A stretch of 64,000 nt of DNA from Bradyrhizobium sp. OK095 (lineage in GTDB: Bacteria; Pseudomonadota; Alphaproteobacteria; Rhizobiales; Xanthobacteraceae): assembly GCF_900109945.1 (NCBI RefSeq), contig NZ_FOBX01000002.1, forward strand, positions 1 through 64,000, given 5' to 3'. The notes under the pieces are model-generated. The model had not been told where the DNA came from. It ran no database searches and saw only the letters and a list, made by a program, of their open reading frames with translations. This document shows positions 17,149 through 25,790 of this stretch, one piece after another. Both the position numbers and the translations under genes were made by a program. How positions within the stretch are numbered: the first letter of the stretch is position 1; the number at the start of each line of letters is the position of its first letter.

Positions 17149-19782
17149 ATGCAATCTGAGCCGGACAGCATCGCGATCGCCTCGGCGGACCGGCTCGCGA
17201 GCGCAGTCCAGAACGAGGCTGCACCGGTGCGCGCTCGTCAGGCTGCAAGCCGCGCCTGGGCCCTTGTACCGATCGTGACAGCGTCGGGTTTTGCGGGTCT
17301 GGGCTACGAGATCGTGTGGACGCGCCAGTTGAGCCTTGCGCTGGGTACCGAGATGATGGCGGTGCTTGGTGTCATTGCCGGATTTTTCGGCGGCCTGGCT
17401 CTGGGCGCCTTCGCGCTTGATCGGCTGATCCGCCGCTCGACATCGCCATGGCGCGTCTATGCGATGCTGGAAGCCGTCATCGCTGTTTGGGGCCTGATCA
17501 GCGTCTGGCTCCTGCCCGCGGCCGGTCGGGCTCTGCCTCCTCTGCTCGGCACCGAACCGTCTGCTGCCCTGCTCTGGGCCGGCAGCCTGGCGCTGCCAAC
17601 CCTCGTGCTGCTACCGGCAACGATAGCCATGGGCGGAACTTTGGCCGCCCTGGAACGGATGACGCGGCAAGCGCGTGGTGAGGGCCGTGTCACGGCCGGC
17701 GTCTACGGGGCGAATACGGCCGGAGCTCTGGCCGGCACGCTCGCCTCAACATTCTTTCTGATCCCGGCGCTCGGATTTTCGGGAACGCTGCTCTGCCTCG
17801 CTGGCGTCAACGCGTTCTGCGCCTTGGCCGCGCTCGCACTCGGATCGGCGGCGAGCAAAGCGGACGTCGAGGAGCGGCGGCCGGAACGAATTCGCGACCT
17901 GCGGCTCACCATCACCTTGTTCACTACGGGACTGCTGGGAATCACTTTCGAAGTCCTCGTGGTCCGGCTCGCAGCGCAGGTGATGGAGGATACCGTCTAC
18001 ACGTTTGCCGGACTGCTGGCTGCCTACCTGCTCGGCACCGCAGCGGGGAGCCTGCTGTGGCAGCGGACCGGGCGAAATGCGGATGATGCAAATCTCCGCG
18101 GCCTGCTCGCCACAACGGCGTTCGCCTGCATCGCGACCGCAGTGCTAGCGCCCTATGCGGGCCGCTTGGTCGAAACCGTAGCCTTCGCGGATGTATTCGG
18201 CGAACTGACGGTGGCGATCGCACTGTTCCTGGTGCCCGCGACCGCAATGGGCGCATTGTTCGGCCTGCTGGCGCAACGGGTGAGCGATCAGCGCGGCTCC
18301 GTCGGATCCGCGGTAGGCATTAACAGCCTTGGCGCTTGCATCGCGCCATTGGTGGCGGCGCAATTCCTGATTCCCACCCTTGGTGCATGGACGGCACTGC
18401 TTGCCGTTGCGCTGGGCTATCTGCTGCTGCTGCCGCCCGGCCGATCGGCGCTGCTGTGGTCCGCTGCACCGGCAATCTCCACGCTCGTCCTGTGGCTCAA
18501 TCCCGCGCCATCGTTGACGCGCGTGCCGGCAAATGGAGCGCTACTTGCGGTCCGTGAAGGGCCGATGGCGACGGCGAGCGTCGTCGATGACGCCGCAGGT
18601 ACGCGCTACCTCGAGGTCAACGGCCACTTCCGCATGGGTGGGACGAGTTCGACGCGATCCGACTACCGGCAAGCGATGTTGCCGCTGTTGCTTCACGAGG
18701 CCCCGCGCCACGCTCTGTTCCTGGGCATCGGCACCGGCGCCACCATGGTCGGCGGGGCGCAGATGCCAGGCGTCAGCGTGCACGGCGTCGAGCTCTCCCG
18801 CGAAGTCGTGGAGCTGCTGCCCTGGTTCGTCAATCCGGCACCGGCCTCAGTGCCGCGGGTGACCGTGGCGGATGCCCGCCGCTACGTCGCTGCGGATATG
18901 AGCCAGCACGACGTGATCATCGCCGACCTGTTTCATCCCGCACTCGACGGCAGCGGCGCGCTCTATACGGTGGAGCATTTCGAGGCCGTGAAACATCGCC
19001 TGGCGCCCGGCGGAATTTTTTGCCAATGGCTGCCGCTGTACCAGCTCGATCTTCCCTCCCTGCGCGCGATCGTCCGTGGCTTTCTCGACGTCTATCCCGA
19101 CGGCTCGGCGTGGCTCAATCACTACAGTGTCCGCACACCGATGCTTGCGCTCATTGGAACGCGGGATGGCCGCCATCTCGATACCGGGGCGCTCGCTGCC
19201 CGGCTTCGTGATCCCGCGACCGCGCGGATCGTACAGCCACTGGGGTTCGAGACCCCGATCGATCTCCTCGGCCAATATCTGGCTGGCCCACACGCTCTCT
19301 CCGCCTTTGCCGGCGAAGGCCCGCGCAACACGGACGATTATCCATTCGTGACCTTCGATGCGCGGCGAAATGTCCGTGCGCTCACGGCGGCACCCTGGTC
19401 ACTGCTGCTTGCCGTCACGAAAGAGATTCGACCGGATCCGAATGAACTCGTCGCGCGCGCGGCCGAGCGCGACTCCATGGGCGCGCGCCTCAATGCCTAT
19501 TGGGCCGCGCGCAACCGCTTTCTCGAAGCTGGAGCGTCTCTGCCGGGCGAACCTCGCGGTGTCGCCTTGATCGAGGCGGCTTCGCCGGGCCTCATCGACG
19601 CGCTTCGCCGGAGCCCCGAGTTCGATCCGGCCTATGGGCCGCTGATGGGGATGGCGAGATCCCTGCTCGGCTCGGACCGCGCGGCGGCCGCTCGCCTGCT
19701 GCGCAAGATCAACGAGGTGGCGCCGTCGCGCCGCGAGGCACGGGACTTGCTGCTTCGCGAATTCGGCCTGAGAAACGAGTGA
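17149..19782 (+). CDS. fused MFS/spermidine synthase-like membrane protein
   Basis: A protein of 877 residues with two parts. The N-terminal 400-450 residues are hydrophobic, about ten to twelve membrane segments starting SGFAGLGYEIVWTRQL, the usual opening of fused MFS/spermidine synthases. The cytosolic C-terminal part resembles a spermidine-synthase/methyltransferase fold: LFLGIGTGATMVGG as nucleotide loop, VHGVELSREVVEL, VTVADARRYV, and IIADLFHPALDG with the conserved Asp. The ATG at 17149 is preceded by AGGAG and preferred over 17107. The exact reaction of this family is unproven. Candidates are aminopropyl or similar group transfer coupled to membrane transport. It converges on the 2OG-oxygenase gene with a 10-bp gap. 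Confidence 0.82.
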   Translation: MQSEPDSIAIASADRLASAVQNEAAPVRARQAASRAWALVPIVTASGFAGLGYEIVWTRQLSLALGTEMMAVLGVIAGFFGGLALGAFALDRLIRRSTSPWRVYAMLEAVIAVWGLISVWLLPAAGRALPPLLGTEPSAALLWAGSLALPTLVLLPATIAMGGTLAALERMTRQARGEGRVTAGVYGANTAGALAGTLASTFFLIPALGFSGTLLCLAGVNAFCALAALALGSAASKADVEERRPERIRDLRLTITLFTTGLLGITFEVLVVRLAAQVMEDTVYTFAGLLAAYLLGTAAGSLLWQRTGRNADDANLRGLLATTAFACIATAVLAPYAGRLVETVAFADVFGELTVAIALFLVPATAMGALFGLLAQRVSDQRGSVGSAVGINSLGACIAPLVAAQFLIPTLGAWTALLAVALGYLLLLPPGRSALLWSAAPAISTLVLWLNPAPSLTRVPANGALLAVREGPMATASVVDDAAGTRYLEVNGHFRMGGTSSTRSDYRQAMLPLLLHEAPRHALFLGIGTGATMVGGAQMPGVSVHGVELSREVVELLPWFVNPAPASVPRVTVADARRYVAADMSQHDVIIADLFHPALDGSGALYTVEHFEAVKHRLAPGGIFCQWLPLYQLDLPSLRAIVRGFLDVYPDGSAWLNHYSVRTPMLALIGTRDGRHLDTGALAARLRDPATARIVQPLGFETPIDLLGQYLAGPHALSAFAGEGPRNTDDYPFVTFDARRNVRALTAAPWSLLLAVTKEIRPDPNELVARAAERDSMGARLNAYWAARNRFLEAGASLPGEPRGVALIEAASPGLIDALRRSPEFDPAYGPLMGMARSLLGSDRAAAARLLRKINEVAPSRREARDLLLREFGLRNE

Positions 19783-19792
19783 TCCGGCCGCC

Positions 19793-20416
19793 TCACGGCG
19801 CAAAGTTGACCCGATAGCCCCAGCAGTCGAGATGATCGGGAATGGCGTTGAAGGCGATCGTAATGCGCTGCTCGCCCTGATTCCTCGGTACTTCATGGTA
19901 GAGGTAGCTGGGAAAAAGCACGAGATCGCCGGGTTCGGCCTCCGGCAGGACGTATTTGCCGGCATTGAAGGGCCCCATGGCGGCGCTTCGCGTGTGGTGC
20001 CGGAAGGAGAAGTCGGAGCCGCCGGGCGGCCGCACGAAGACCGTTTTGCAGGCCGGATGCGAGGGCGTCAGATAAATGATGCCCGAGACGAAACTATTGG
20101 CGTGCGAATGCAGTGTCTGGTTGCCGCCGGTCTCGAGCATGTTGGTCCACATCTCCTTCACGGTCCAGCGCAGCTCCTCGCCGAACAGAAGGACGCCGAA
20201 ATCGACCAGCTTCGGAACCGCAAGCTCGGCGATCTGGCGAAACAGCTCGTTATCACTGGGGTCGGCAACCTCGGTGTGGAAGAGCTGACCCGAGCGCAGA
20301 TTGCCCTCGATCCGGGTGTTGCGGATCGCCGCCGCAGCGGCTTCGTTCAGCGACGGCGGGAGCAGCCCGGGCGAGCGCAGCAGGGGAATCGGAAAAAGCG
20401 GCTCGATCTGATCCAT
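19793..20416 (-). CDS. TIGR02466-type putative 2OG-Fe(II) oxygenase
   Basis: A protein of 207 residues resembling putative 2-oxoglutarate/Fe(II)-dependent oxygenases. The segment TLHSHANSFVSGIIYLT supplies the first iron-ligand histidine region. Near the C-terminus FPSYLYHEVP supplies the distal His, and NQGEQRITIAFN contains the Arg expected to hold 2-oxoglutarate. The opening MDQIEPLFPIPLL is also typical. The ATG at 20416 is preferred to the long upstream frame. Its substrate is unknown. The gene faces the MFS/spermidine-synthase fusion and lies on the same strand as the small secreted protein and DUF3604 genes. Confidence 0.75.
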   Translation of the reverse strand: MDQIEPLFPIPLLRSPGLLPPSLNEAAAAAIRNTRIEGNLRSGQLFHTEVADPSDNELFRQIAELAVPKLVDFGVLLFGEELRWTVKEMWTNMLETGGNQTLHSHANSFVSGIIYLTPSHPACKTVFVRPPGGSDFSFRHHTRSAAMGPFNAGKYVLPEAEPGDLVLFPSYLYHEVPRNQGEQRITIAFNAIPDHLDCWGYRVNFAP

Positions 20417-20518
20417 GTCGCAACGTTTTACCTGTTCTTGAAACGCGGGCAGACAATGCCCGGGCAAAGATGACGCTGCGATGACAGCGTGCAGCATCTC
20501 CAAAATTCTCGGGTCCCG

Positions 20519-20860
20519 CTACTCGTCAGCCCCGAGCACTTTCAGCCGCTCGCCCGGCCGCAGCTCGTGCCGCCGTTCACGCACCTCGTCGGAAGCACGC
20601 GCGGCCATGTCGAGGCATTCGTCGAACTCGCCGTTGCCGGCTTCGGCCAGGGCCTGAAGCAAGTGCCGTTCGGCGAAGTAGCGGGAGAGATGGTCAGCCG
20701 GCAACGCCGCCGCTAATGCGCGCGCCTCCGCGACCGCAGCGTTGCAGTCCTCCCGGCTCGGTTCGTCCAAGGTCGGCACGGCAACACCGGGAGCGGCCAT
20801 AGCGCAACCGAAGCCAGCGAGAAGGCTCAGTGCGCAGAAGGTGATACGAAACAGATGCAT
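20519..20860 (-). CDS. small secreted protein of unknown function
   Basis: About 113 residues with a clear Sec signal peptide (MHLFRITFCALSLLAGFGCA, cleavage near AMAAPG). The mature part is short, acidic and helical, with ADHLSRYFAERHLLQALAEA and two cysteines (DCNAAVAE and FDECLDMA) that could form a disulfide or bind metal. I do not recognise a family. It lies 91 bp after the DUF3604 gene and 102 bp before the oxygenase gene on the same strand. Its periplasmic location fits a minor partner of that group. The ATG at 20860 is chosen because it starts the signal peptide. No strong ribosome-binding site is seen. Confidence 0.6.
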   Translation of the reverse strand: MHLFRITFCALSLLAGFGCAMAAPGVAVPTLDEPSREDCNAAVAEARALAAALPADHLSRYFAERHLLQALAEAGNGEFDECLDMAARASDEVRERRHELRPGERLKVLGADE

Positions 20861-20903
20861 GTCAGTCGTGCCGGGCAGAACCAACCCGTTTCGAAACGAG
20901 TGC

Positions 20904-20933
20904 GGCGGGACGCACCGATCGTTGCGCCCCGCC
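20904..20933 (-). other. intergenic hairpin between the DUF3604 gene and the small secreted protein gene
   Basis: GGCGGGACGCA (20904-20914) and TGCGCCCCGCC (20923-20933) form an 11-base stem with one mismatch and an 8-base loop. No T-run follows on the minus strand, so it is not a standard intrinsic terminator. It may reduce or stabilise the downstream transcript. Confidence 0.4.
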
Positions 20934-20951
20934 GGATGGCCTCACATCACG

Positions 20952-22973
20952 TCAGTGGTGGTCGTGATGATCGTTGTCGTGGTCATGATCGTGATCGTGA
21001 TCGCCGTCGGCCCGCTGTCCGAGCCGACGCGCCAGCTCGGCGTTGGTCTCGACCAGAAGCTTCGGCGAGCCTTCCGGCCTGACGAAGATCGGGTTGGCAT
21101 AGAACCAGACGTTCGAGTAGGACTGAACGTCGTGGGTCACCTTCTTGGCGCCATTTACTGTCTCGAGATGCGCCGGGCACGCCGGATCGATACAGCTGAC
21201 CTGCGCGTTGTTCGCATCGAGCAGCGGGTTTCCAGCGGTATCGGAGACGTTCGGAGTGCCATTCGGAATGTTGGTTCCGCGCGCACGGATGTAGAACGGC
21301 TTGGTCCCCGCGACAAACGTGGTCGTGAACCGCAGCCGCACACCGTCACGATCTCCCCCATGCCCGCGCTGCATCTGCGTCGCCTGGATCTGCCGGGCGA
21401 TGTTCGCCGATGAATTGTACACGATCGCCGCGCCGGCCGTGCCTGCGACATTCGCTACCGCATAATTCGGCGCGTCAGGCGCTACGACACCCGTGATCTG
21501 GCCAGTGATCAGATCAACGTGGTCGAGCGCCGGCTTGTTGAGGGGTTGCTTGATTCCCATCGACACCAGCAGCGGGTTGTCGAAGCTGTAGGGGCTGTTG
21601 TTCTCGTTCGGAACGGTCAGCTCCATCTCGACCGTGATCTTTTCGCCGGGCCTCACGACCAGCGTCTCACCCATGGTCTTCCACTCGTCGCCGCGCGTCT
21701 TGGCGCGGAACACCATATCCGGACCGATGAGGTCGGCGTTGACCGAGTACGAGTTGCCCGAACGCATGCCGTCGATGACTTGCTGCGACGAGAACCGTCC
21801 GGCATTCGGAACATACAGCTTGGTGTACTCGCCGGGAATGAAGTCGGCAGTCGTGAAGGAGTCGCGCGCACCGCCCGCACCACGGCTGTGCCAGTCGGAG
21901 CTCACATAAATGAAGAAGTTGCGGCCTTCGCCAAGCAGTCCGTCCCAGAGGCCGCCGACCTTCGCGGTATAAATGCCGCTCATGCCGTAGGTGCCGCCGC
22001 CGACCGCGTTGGTGGTGTACGAGCCGGAACCGCCAGTGGCTCCGCCTTCGGCGAAGTGGCCGGGCGATTCGATGCCGAACGCAACCGTCGGGCCCGCATT
22101 GTTGAAGTCGCGGAAGTGCTCGATGTTGTAACCTTTGTTGGCGGTCGCACTGAACGGCCCCTGGCGTTCGGTGTGAGTCGGGATGATGTAGGATTGCAGC
22201 GGATAGTTCGCCTGCAACCACTTGACGCCCGTAAGCGCCTTCTGGTGGCCCACCGTGCCCGTGTTGTTGACGTTGTCCTTGCCCGGCCAGAGCTGATTGC
22301 CGCCGGCGTCGATGACGGGACCGATCGCATCGGTGTCGGCGCGGTCGAAGCGGTATTCGAATTCCGCCATCTTGTCCGCGTTGCCGGTTCCCTTCCTCGG
22401 ATGCATCGGATGCTGCCCGGTGATGACGGCGACGTCGACGTGTTCATGGCCGGGCGCGATCCACTCGAGACCCTCGATCAGCACCTTGTCGTACTTCGCC
22501 GAGCGATCGACGATCGTCGGATACTCGACCTCCCGGATCGATTGCCAGCGCCACATCTGCGCACCGGTGCCGGTACCGTTCGGGGTGCCCTTCAGGCTGC
22601 TGATCGTGATTCCGTCGATGGTCTGGCCGAGCGTCTGGCTCCAGGTCGTCGTGGTTTGTCCCGGAAGATTGGCGCTGGTGTCGCTGAAGCGGCAGTCGCG
22701 ATTGCCGGAACCGCCGTGGTTGCCGAGCGTGAACCAGTCGAGATCGAAATTGTTTCCACCAGCGGACGCGGTGCCGCGCCCGACCGCGCGGTCGATCGTG
22801 TAGCCAGCGGCAACCGAACCGTCCGTGCAGGTATTGTGATTGTGCATGTCACCGGCGACATACGGATTGCCGCGACGCTCGTTGTGCCCCAGCCCCTCGG
22901 CTGCAGCGCTCTGCGTCAGCGCCAGAGATGCCGATGCGGCGGTCAACAGGATCGTCTTGCTAGATGGAAACAT
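20952..22973 (-). CDS. DUF3604 domain-containing secreted protein with His/Asp-rich tail
   Basis: A protein of 673 residues with a signal peptide (MFPSSKTILLTAASASLALT, cleavage near SAAA). The mature part matches the DUF3604 pattern, which has PHP-phosphoesterase-like metal motifs: YVAGDMHNHNTCTDGS near residue 38, FTLGNHGGSGN near residue 86, IIPTHTERQGPF, and YVSSDWHSRGAGGARDSF. Many of these His and Asp residues are plausible metal ligands. The last 17 residues are almost only His and Asp (GDHDHDHDHDNDHHDHH), a likely metal-binding tail. The function of DUF3604 is unknown to me. The signal peptide puts it in the periplasm or outside. It diverges from the PpiC/HupE operon. Confidence 0.83.
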   Translation of the reverse strand: MFPSSKTILLTAASASLALTQSAAAEGLGHNERRGNPYVAGDMHNHNTCTDGSVAAGYTIDRAVGRGTASAGGNNFDLDWFTLGNHGGSGNRDCRFSDTSANLPGQTTTTWSQTLGQTIDGITISSLKGTPNGTGTGAQMWRWQSIREVEYPTIVDRSAKYDKVLIEGLEWIAPGHEHVDVAVITGQHPMHPRKGTGNADKMAEFEYRFDRADTDAIGPVIDAGGNQLWPGKDNVNNTGTVGHQKALTGVKWLQANYPLQSYIIPTHTERQGPFSATANKGYNIEHFRDFNNAGPTVAFGIESPGHFAEGGATGGSGSYTTNAVGGGTYGMSGIYTAKVGGLWDGLLGEGRNFFIYVSSDWHSRGAGGARDSFTTADFIPGEYTKLYVPNAGRFSSQQVIDGMRSGNSYSVNADLIGPDMVFRAKTRGDEWKTMGETLVVRPGEKITVEMELTVPNENNSPYSFDNPLLVSMGIKQPLNKPALDHVDLITGQITGVVAPDAPNYAVANVAGTAGAAIVYNSSANIARQIQATQMQRGHGGDRDGVRLRFTTTFVAGTKPFYIRARGTNIPNGTPNVSDTAGNPLLDANNAQVSCIDPACPAHLETVNGAKKVTHDVQSYSNVWFYANPIFVRPEGSPKLLVETNAELARRLGQRADGDHDHDHDHDNDHHDHH

Positions 22974-23270
22974 CGATCGCCCTCATTCCTCATTCAAGTC
23001 GGATATCGCGAAACAGCAGAGACGAAGACCATTTGCCCCAGCCGCATGAGCGGCCTCCCTGCACGCCGCGATAGTGACCAGAGTTCCGATACAGCTTCGT
23101 GAAAGATTTATGTTCGGCCGTCGCAGGTCCACTTTGTCCGTGCGGCATCTTGTCTCTTGCATTTGTCCATTGCATTTTCGCGCGTCGTGTGAGCGATAGA
23201 CGATGGCAGACGAAATGCTCTGCCACGCGAAACGGCGCGACGCCGCGCTGCGAGAGTTTGTGACAACCGC
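22974..23270. promoter_or_regulatory. divergent promoter region between DUF3604 and the PpiC/HupE operon
   Basis: A 297-bp region between two divergent starts. A direct repeat TTGCATTT occurs at 23157-23164 and 23170-23177, spaced 13 bp apart, which could be a regulator site. I see no riboswitch-like structure and no clear promoter hexamers. Confidence 0.35.
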
Positions 23271-24179
23271 ATGTCAATACCAGCTACACCAGTTGAAGTG
23301 CAGTCCTTTCCGATATCGCACACCGGGGGTTCGAACCCGGACGCCGATGTCGCCCGTAACGCAAAGGAGCCTTCGCGTTCCCTTGTCTCTGTGCTCGCGC
23401 GGCTATCGCGCGAACCCTTGCTGCACTTCGCCTTGCTCGGGGCGATCATCTTCGGCATCGACGCCATACTGCATCCGCCCGTCAAGGACGAAAAGGTCAT
23501 CACGGTGACCAAGGCGATGCGCCAGTCCTTCATCGACAATTTCGACGAGGACAAGGAGCGCACCCCTTCCAGCGACCAGCTCCAGAAAATGGCTGACAGC
23601 TGGGTCGCGAGCGAGATCCTCTACCGCGAAGGCAAGACGCTCGGCGTGGACCGCGGCGACGAGACGATCCGCGACCGGATCGCCTACAAGATGCAATTGC
23701 TGATCTTCGACCAGATCCGCGTCCCGCGTCCCACGGACGAGCAGTTGCAGGCGTGGTTCGCGGAAAATCACGCCCGCTTCGACGAGCCGGAGCGCGTGTC
23801 GTTCTACATCACCCCGCCCACGGATCAGGCCACGGCACAGCGTCAGCTCGAGGACATCGTCCAGCAGCGCGAGTCCGAGGAGCTGCAAAATCTTACGCGT
23901 GCCATCCTCGCCCGGCCGGTCGCGAGTCTCACGGCATCCTTCGGCGACAATTTCCGTGACGGACTACTCACGATGCCAGAGGGGGAGTGGAAGATGCTGC
24001 AATCCAAGGACGGCTGGCACGTCACTCGGCTGGATTCCCGGCGGCCGGGAAATCTTGCCAGCCTCGACAAGGTTCGGGATGACGCCGCCAGGATCTGGCA
24101 TACGGAAGAGACCCGCAAGTTGGCCTGGGAAGCAGTGAAGCGGCTCAAGGCGTCCTATCAAGTGCGGTACGAGCAATGA
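23271..24179 (+). CDS. PpiC-type peptidyl-prolyl cis-trans isomerase, membrane-anchored
   Basis: A protein of 302 residues. After a polar leader of about 50 residues comes one membrane segment (LLHFALLGAIIFGIDAIL), so the bulk should be periplasmic. The remainder resembles the parvulin/SurA group: VASEILYREGKTLGVDRGDE, then FAENHARFDEPERVSFY and SKDGWHVTRLDSRRPG near the end. This group folds or matures exported proteins. The stop overlaps the first HupE gene as ATGA, so the two are translationally coupled. That suggests it assists assembly of the HupE proteins or the nearby outer-membrane receptor. Isomerase activity itself is not shown by sequence. Confidence 0.78.
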   Translation: MSIPATPVEVQSFPISHTGGSNPDADVARNAKEPSRSLVSVLARLSREPLLHFALLGAIIFGIDAILHPPVKDEKVITVTKAMRQSFIDNFDEDKERTPSSDQLQKMADSWVASEILYREGKTLGVDRGDETIRDRIAYKMQLLIFDQIRVPRPTDEQLQAWFAENHARFDEPERVSFYITPPTDQATAQRQLEDIVQQRESEELQNLTRAILARPVASLTASFGDNFRDGLLTMPEGEWKMLQSKDGWHVTRLDSRRPGNLASLDKVRDDAARIWHTEETRKLAWEAVKRLKASYQVRYEQ

Positions 24180-25168
24180 GCGCGATCCGATATCTGCGAT
24201 TGGCGCTGCTGGGTCTGACCCTGGCCCTGACCGCGCTCATTCGGCCTTCGGCGCTCAATGCGCATGAAGCGGCAATGGGCGTGCTGGAATTCCGCGAGGT
24301 CCGTCCCGGCGCATTTGTCGGCCGCTGGAGCATCGAGCCCTCGATCGGCGCATCGCGGGTCGATCTGCGAATGCCATCGCACTGCTTTCTCCGCCTGCCC
24401 GAGATGAACTGCGGCGAGAAGGGGCTGGTCGGTCCGATCACCATCTCCAATCTCGGCTCCAACATGTCTGTCGTCCTGATCAAGATCATCCCGATCGAGG
24501 GCGAGCCGCGCAGCTACACGATCTCGACGGCCAATCCCGTCGTCTCCGTCCTTGGCACCGGCGCCCCGACGCTCGAGGCATGGGTCGAACTGGCCAAGAC
24601 CTATGTGAACTACGGAATCGATCACATTCTGCTCGGCGCCGATCACCTGCTGTTCGTGCTGGGCCTGATCTGGATCGTCGGTGGCGGCTGGCGTCTGGTG
24701 AAGACGATCACGGCCTTCACGATCGGACACAGCGCCTCGCTTGCCGCGGCAGCCTTCGGCCTGATCGGCGTGCCGGAACGCCCGCTCAATGCCTGCATTG
24801 CGTTGAGCATCGCGTTCGTCGGCGTGGAAATCGTCAAGCAGCAGCGCGGCGAGACCGGACTCACCGCTCGCTATCCCTGGATTGTCGCATTCAGCTTTGG
24901 CCTGGTTCATGGCATCGGCTTCGCAGGCGCGCTGGCCGGACTTGGTCTCGAACACCGTCTCCTTCCCGCAGCGTTGCTGTTCTTCAACATCGGCGTCGAG
25001 ATCGGACAGCTTGCCTTCGTCCTGCTCGTGCTCGCATTGATCTGGGCGCACCGACGGCTCGATGCCGTCGTGCCGCGCTGGGGCGAGGCCGTTCCGGCCT
25101 ACCTCATCGGGTCGGTATCGATGTTCTGGTTCTTCGGCCGTCTGGCGCGCGTGTTCGCCGCGATCTGA
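24176..25168 (+). CDS. HupE/UreJ family protein with periplasmic N-terminal domain
   Basis: A membrane protein of 330 residues. A signal peptide ends near NAHEAAM. A periplasmic domain of roughly 100 residues follows, then about six to seven membrane segments. The membrane part carries GIDHILLGADHLLFVLGL and SFGLVHGIGFAGALAGLG, the His/Asp motifs of the second HupE/UreJ subfamily. HupE and UreJ proteins are known or proposed nickel/cobalt importers. It starts inside the stop of the isomerase gene and is followed by two shorter HupE-like genes, an unusual triplet. Metal specificity is inference. Confidence 0.82.
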   Translation: MSAIRYLRLALLGLTLALTALIRPSALNAHEAAMGVLEFREVRPGAFVGRWSIEPSIGASRVDLRMPSHCFLRLPEMNCGEKGLVGPITISNLGSNMSVVLIKIIPIEGEPRSYTISTANPVVSVLGTGAPTLEAWVELAKTYVNYGIDHILLGADHLLFVLGLIWIVGGGWRLVKTITAFTIGHSASLAAAAFGLIGVPERPLNACIALSIAFVGVEIVKQQRGETGLTARYPWIVAFSFGLVHGIGFAGALAGLGLEHRLLPAALLFFNIGVEIGQLAFVLLVLALIWAHRRLDAVVPRWGEAVPAYLIGSVSMFWFFGRLARVFAAI

Positions 25169-25184
25169 GCGAGAGTCGCACACA

Positions 25185-25790
25185 ATGTCTTTACATGTCC
25201 CCCGAGCCCTCACGGCCGCGATCGTTTCAGTCGCACTGACGCAGCCGGCTCTCGCGCACGAACAGGCCGGCGTAGCGGGCGGCCTCGTCAGCGGCCTGCT
25301 TCACCCGATCACGGGCATCGACCATTTGATCGCAATGGTGGCCGTCGGAATCTGGGGCGCGCAACTCGGCGCGCCCGCAATCTGGATCCTGCCGATCACC
25401 TTCCCGCTCATCATGGCCATCGGCGGGGTGCTGGGCGTGCTACATGTTCCGCTTCCGATGCCGGAAGTGATGATTGCCGTCTCGGCCGTGATCCTGGGGG
25501 GCGCCGTCGCTGCCCGGCTGCGCCTGCCCTTTCCCGCAGCCGCTTTCGTCGTGGCGATCTTCGCGATCTTTCACGGTCATGCGCATGGGGCCGAACTTCC
25601 TCGCGCGGCAAATGCGCTGGCCTACGGCGTCGGCTTCGTCACCGCCACCGGCCTCTTGCACCTGTTCGGCATCGCGATCGGCACGCTGACGCGCTGGCCT
25701 GTGGGCGAGCGCGTTATTCAAGGACTTGGGGCCGGTATCGCAGGGATCGGCTGCTACTTCCTCGCTCAAGGCCTCGGAGCCCTCGCATGA
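25185..25790 (+). CDS. HupE/UreJ family metal permease
   Basis: A protein of 201 residues with a signal peptide (cleavage near ALAHEQ) and about six membrane segments. It keeps both canonical motifs of HupE/UreJ transporters: HPITGIDHLIAM near residue 40 and FHGHAHGAE near residue 128, whose His and Asp residues are thought to coordinate nickel or cobalt. Length and topology are normal for HupE. It starts 16 bp after the first HupE-like gene and overlaps the third by ATGA. Of the three it is the best candidate for the true metal channel. Confidence 0.87.
   Translation: MSLHVPRALTAAIVSVALTQPALAHEQAGVAGGLVSGLLHPITGIDHLIAMVAVGIWGAQLGAPAIWILPITFPLIMAIGGVLGVLHVPLPMPEVMIAVSAVILGGAVAARLRLPFPAAAFVVAIFAIFHGHAHGAELPRAANALAYGVGFVTATGLLHLFGIAIGTLTRWPVGERVIQGLGAGIAGIGCYFLAQGLGALA

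Noticed and set aside
23313..23330. tRNA T-arm-like sequence (CCGGG, GGTTCGAA, CCCGG)
   Set aside because: No acceptor, D or anticodon arm can be built around it, and it lies in the coding sequence of the PpiC-type gene.
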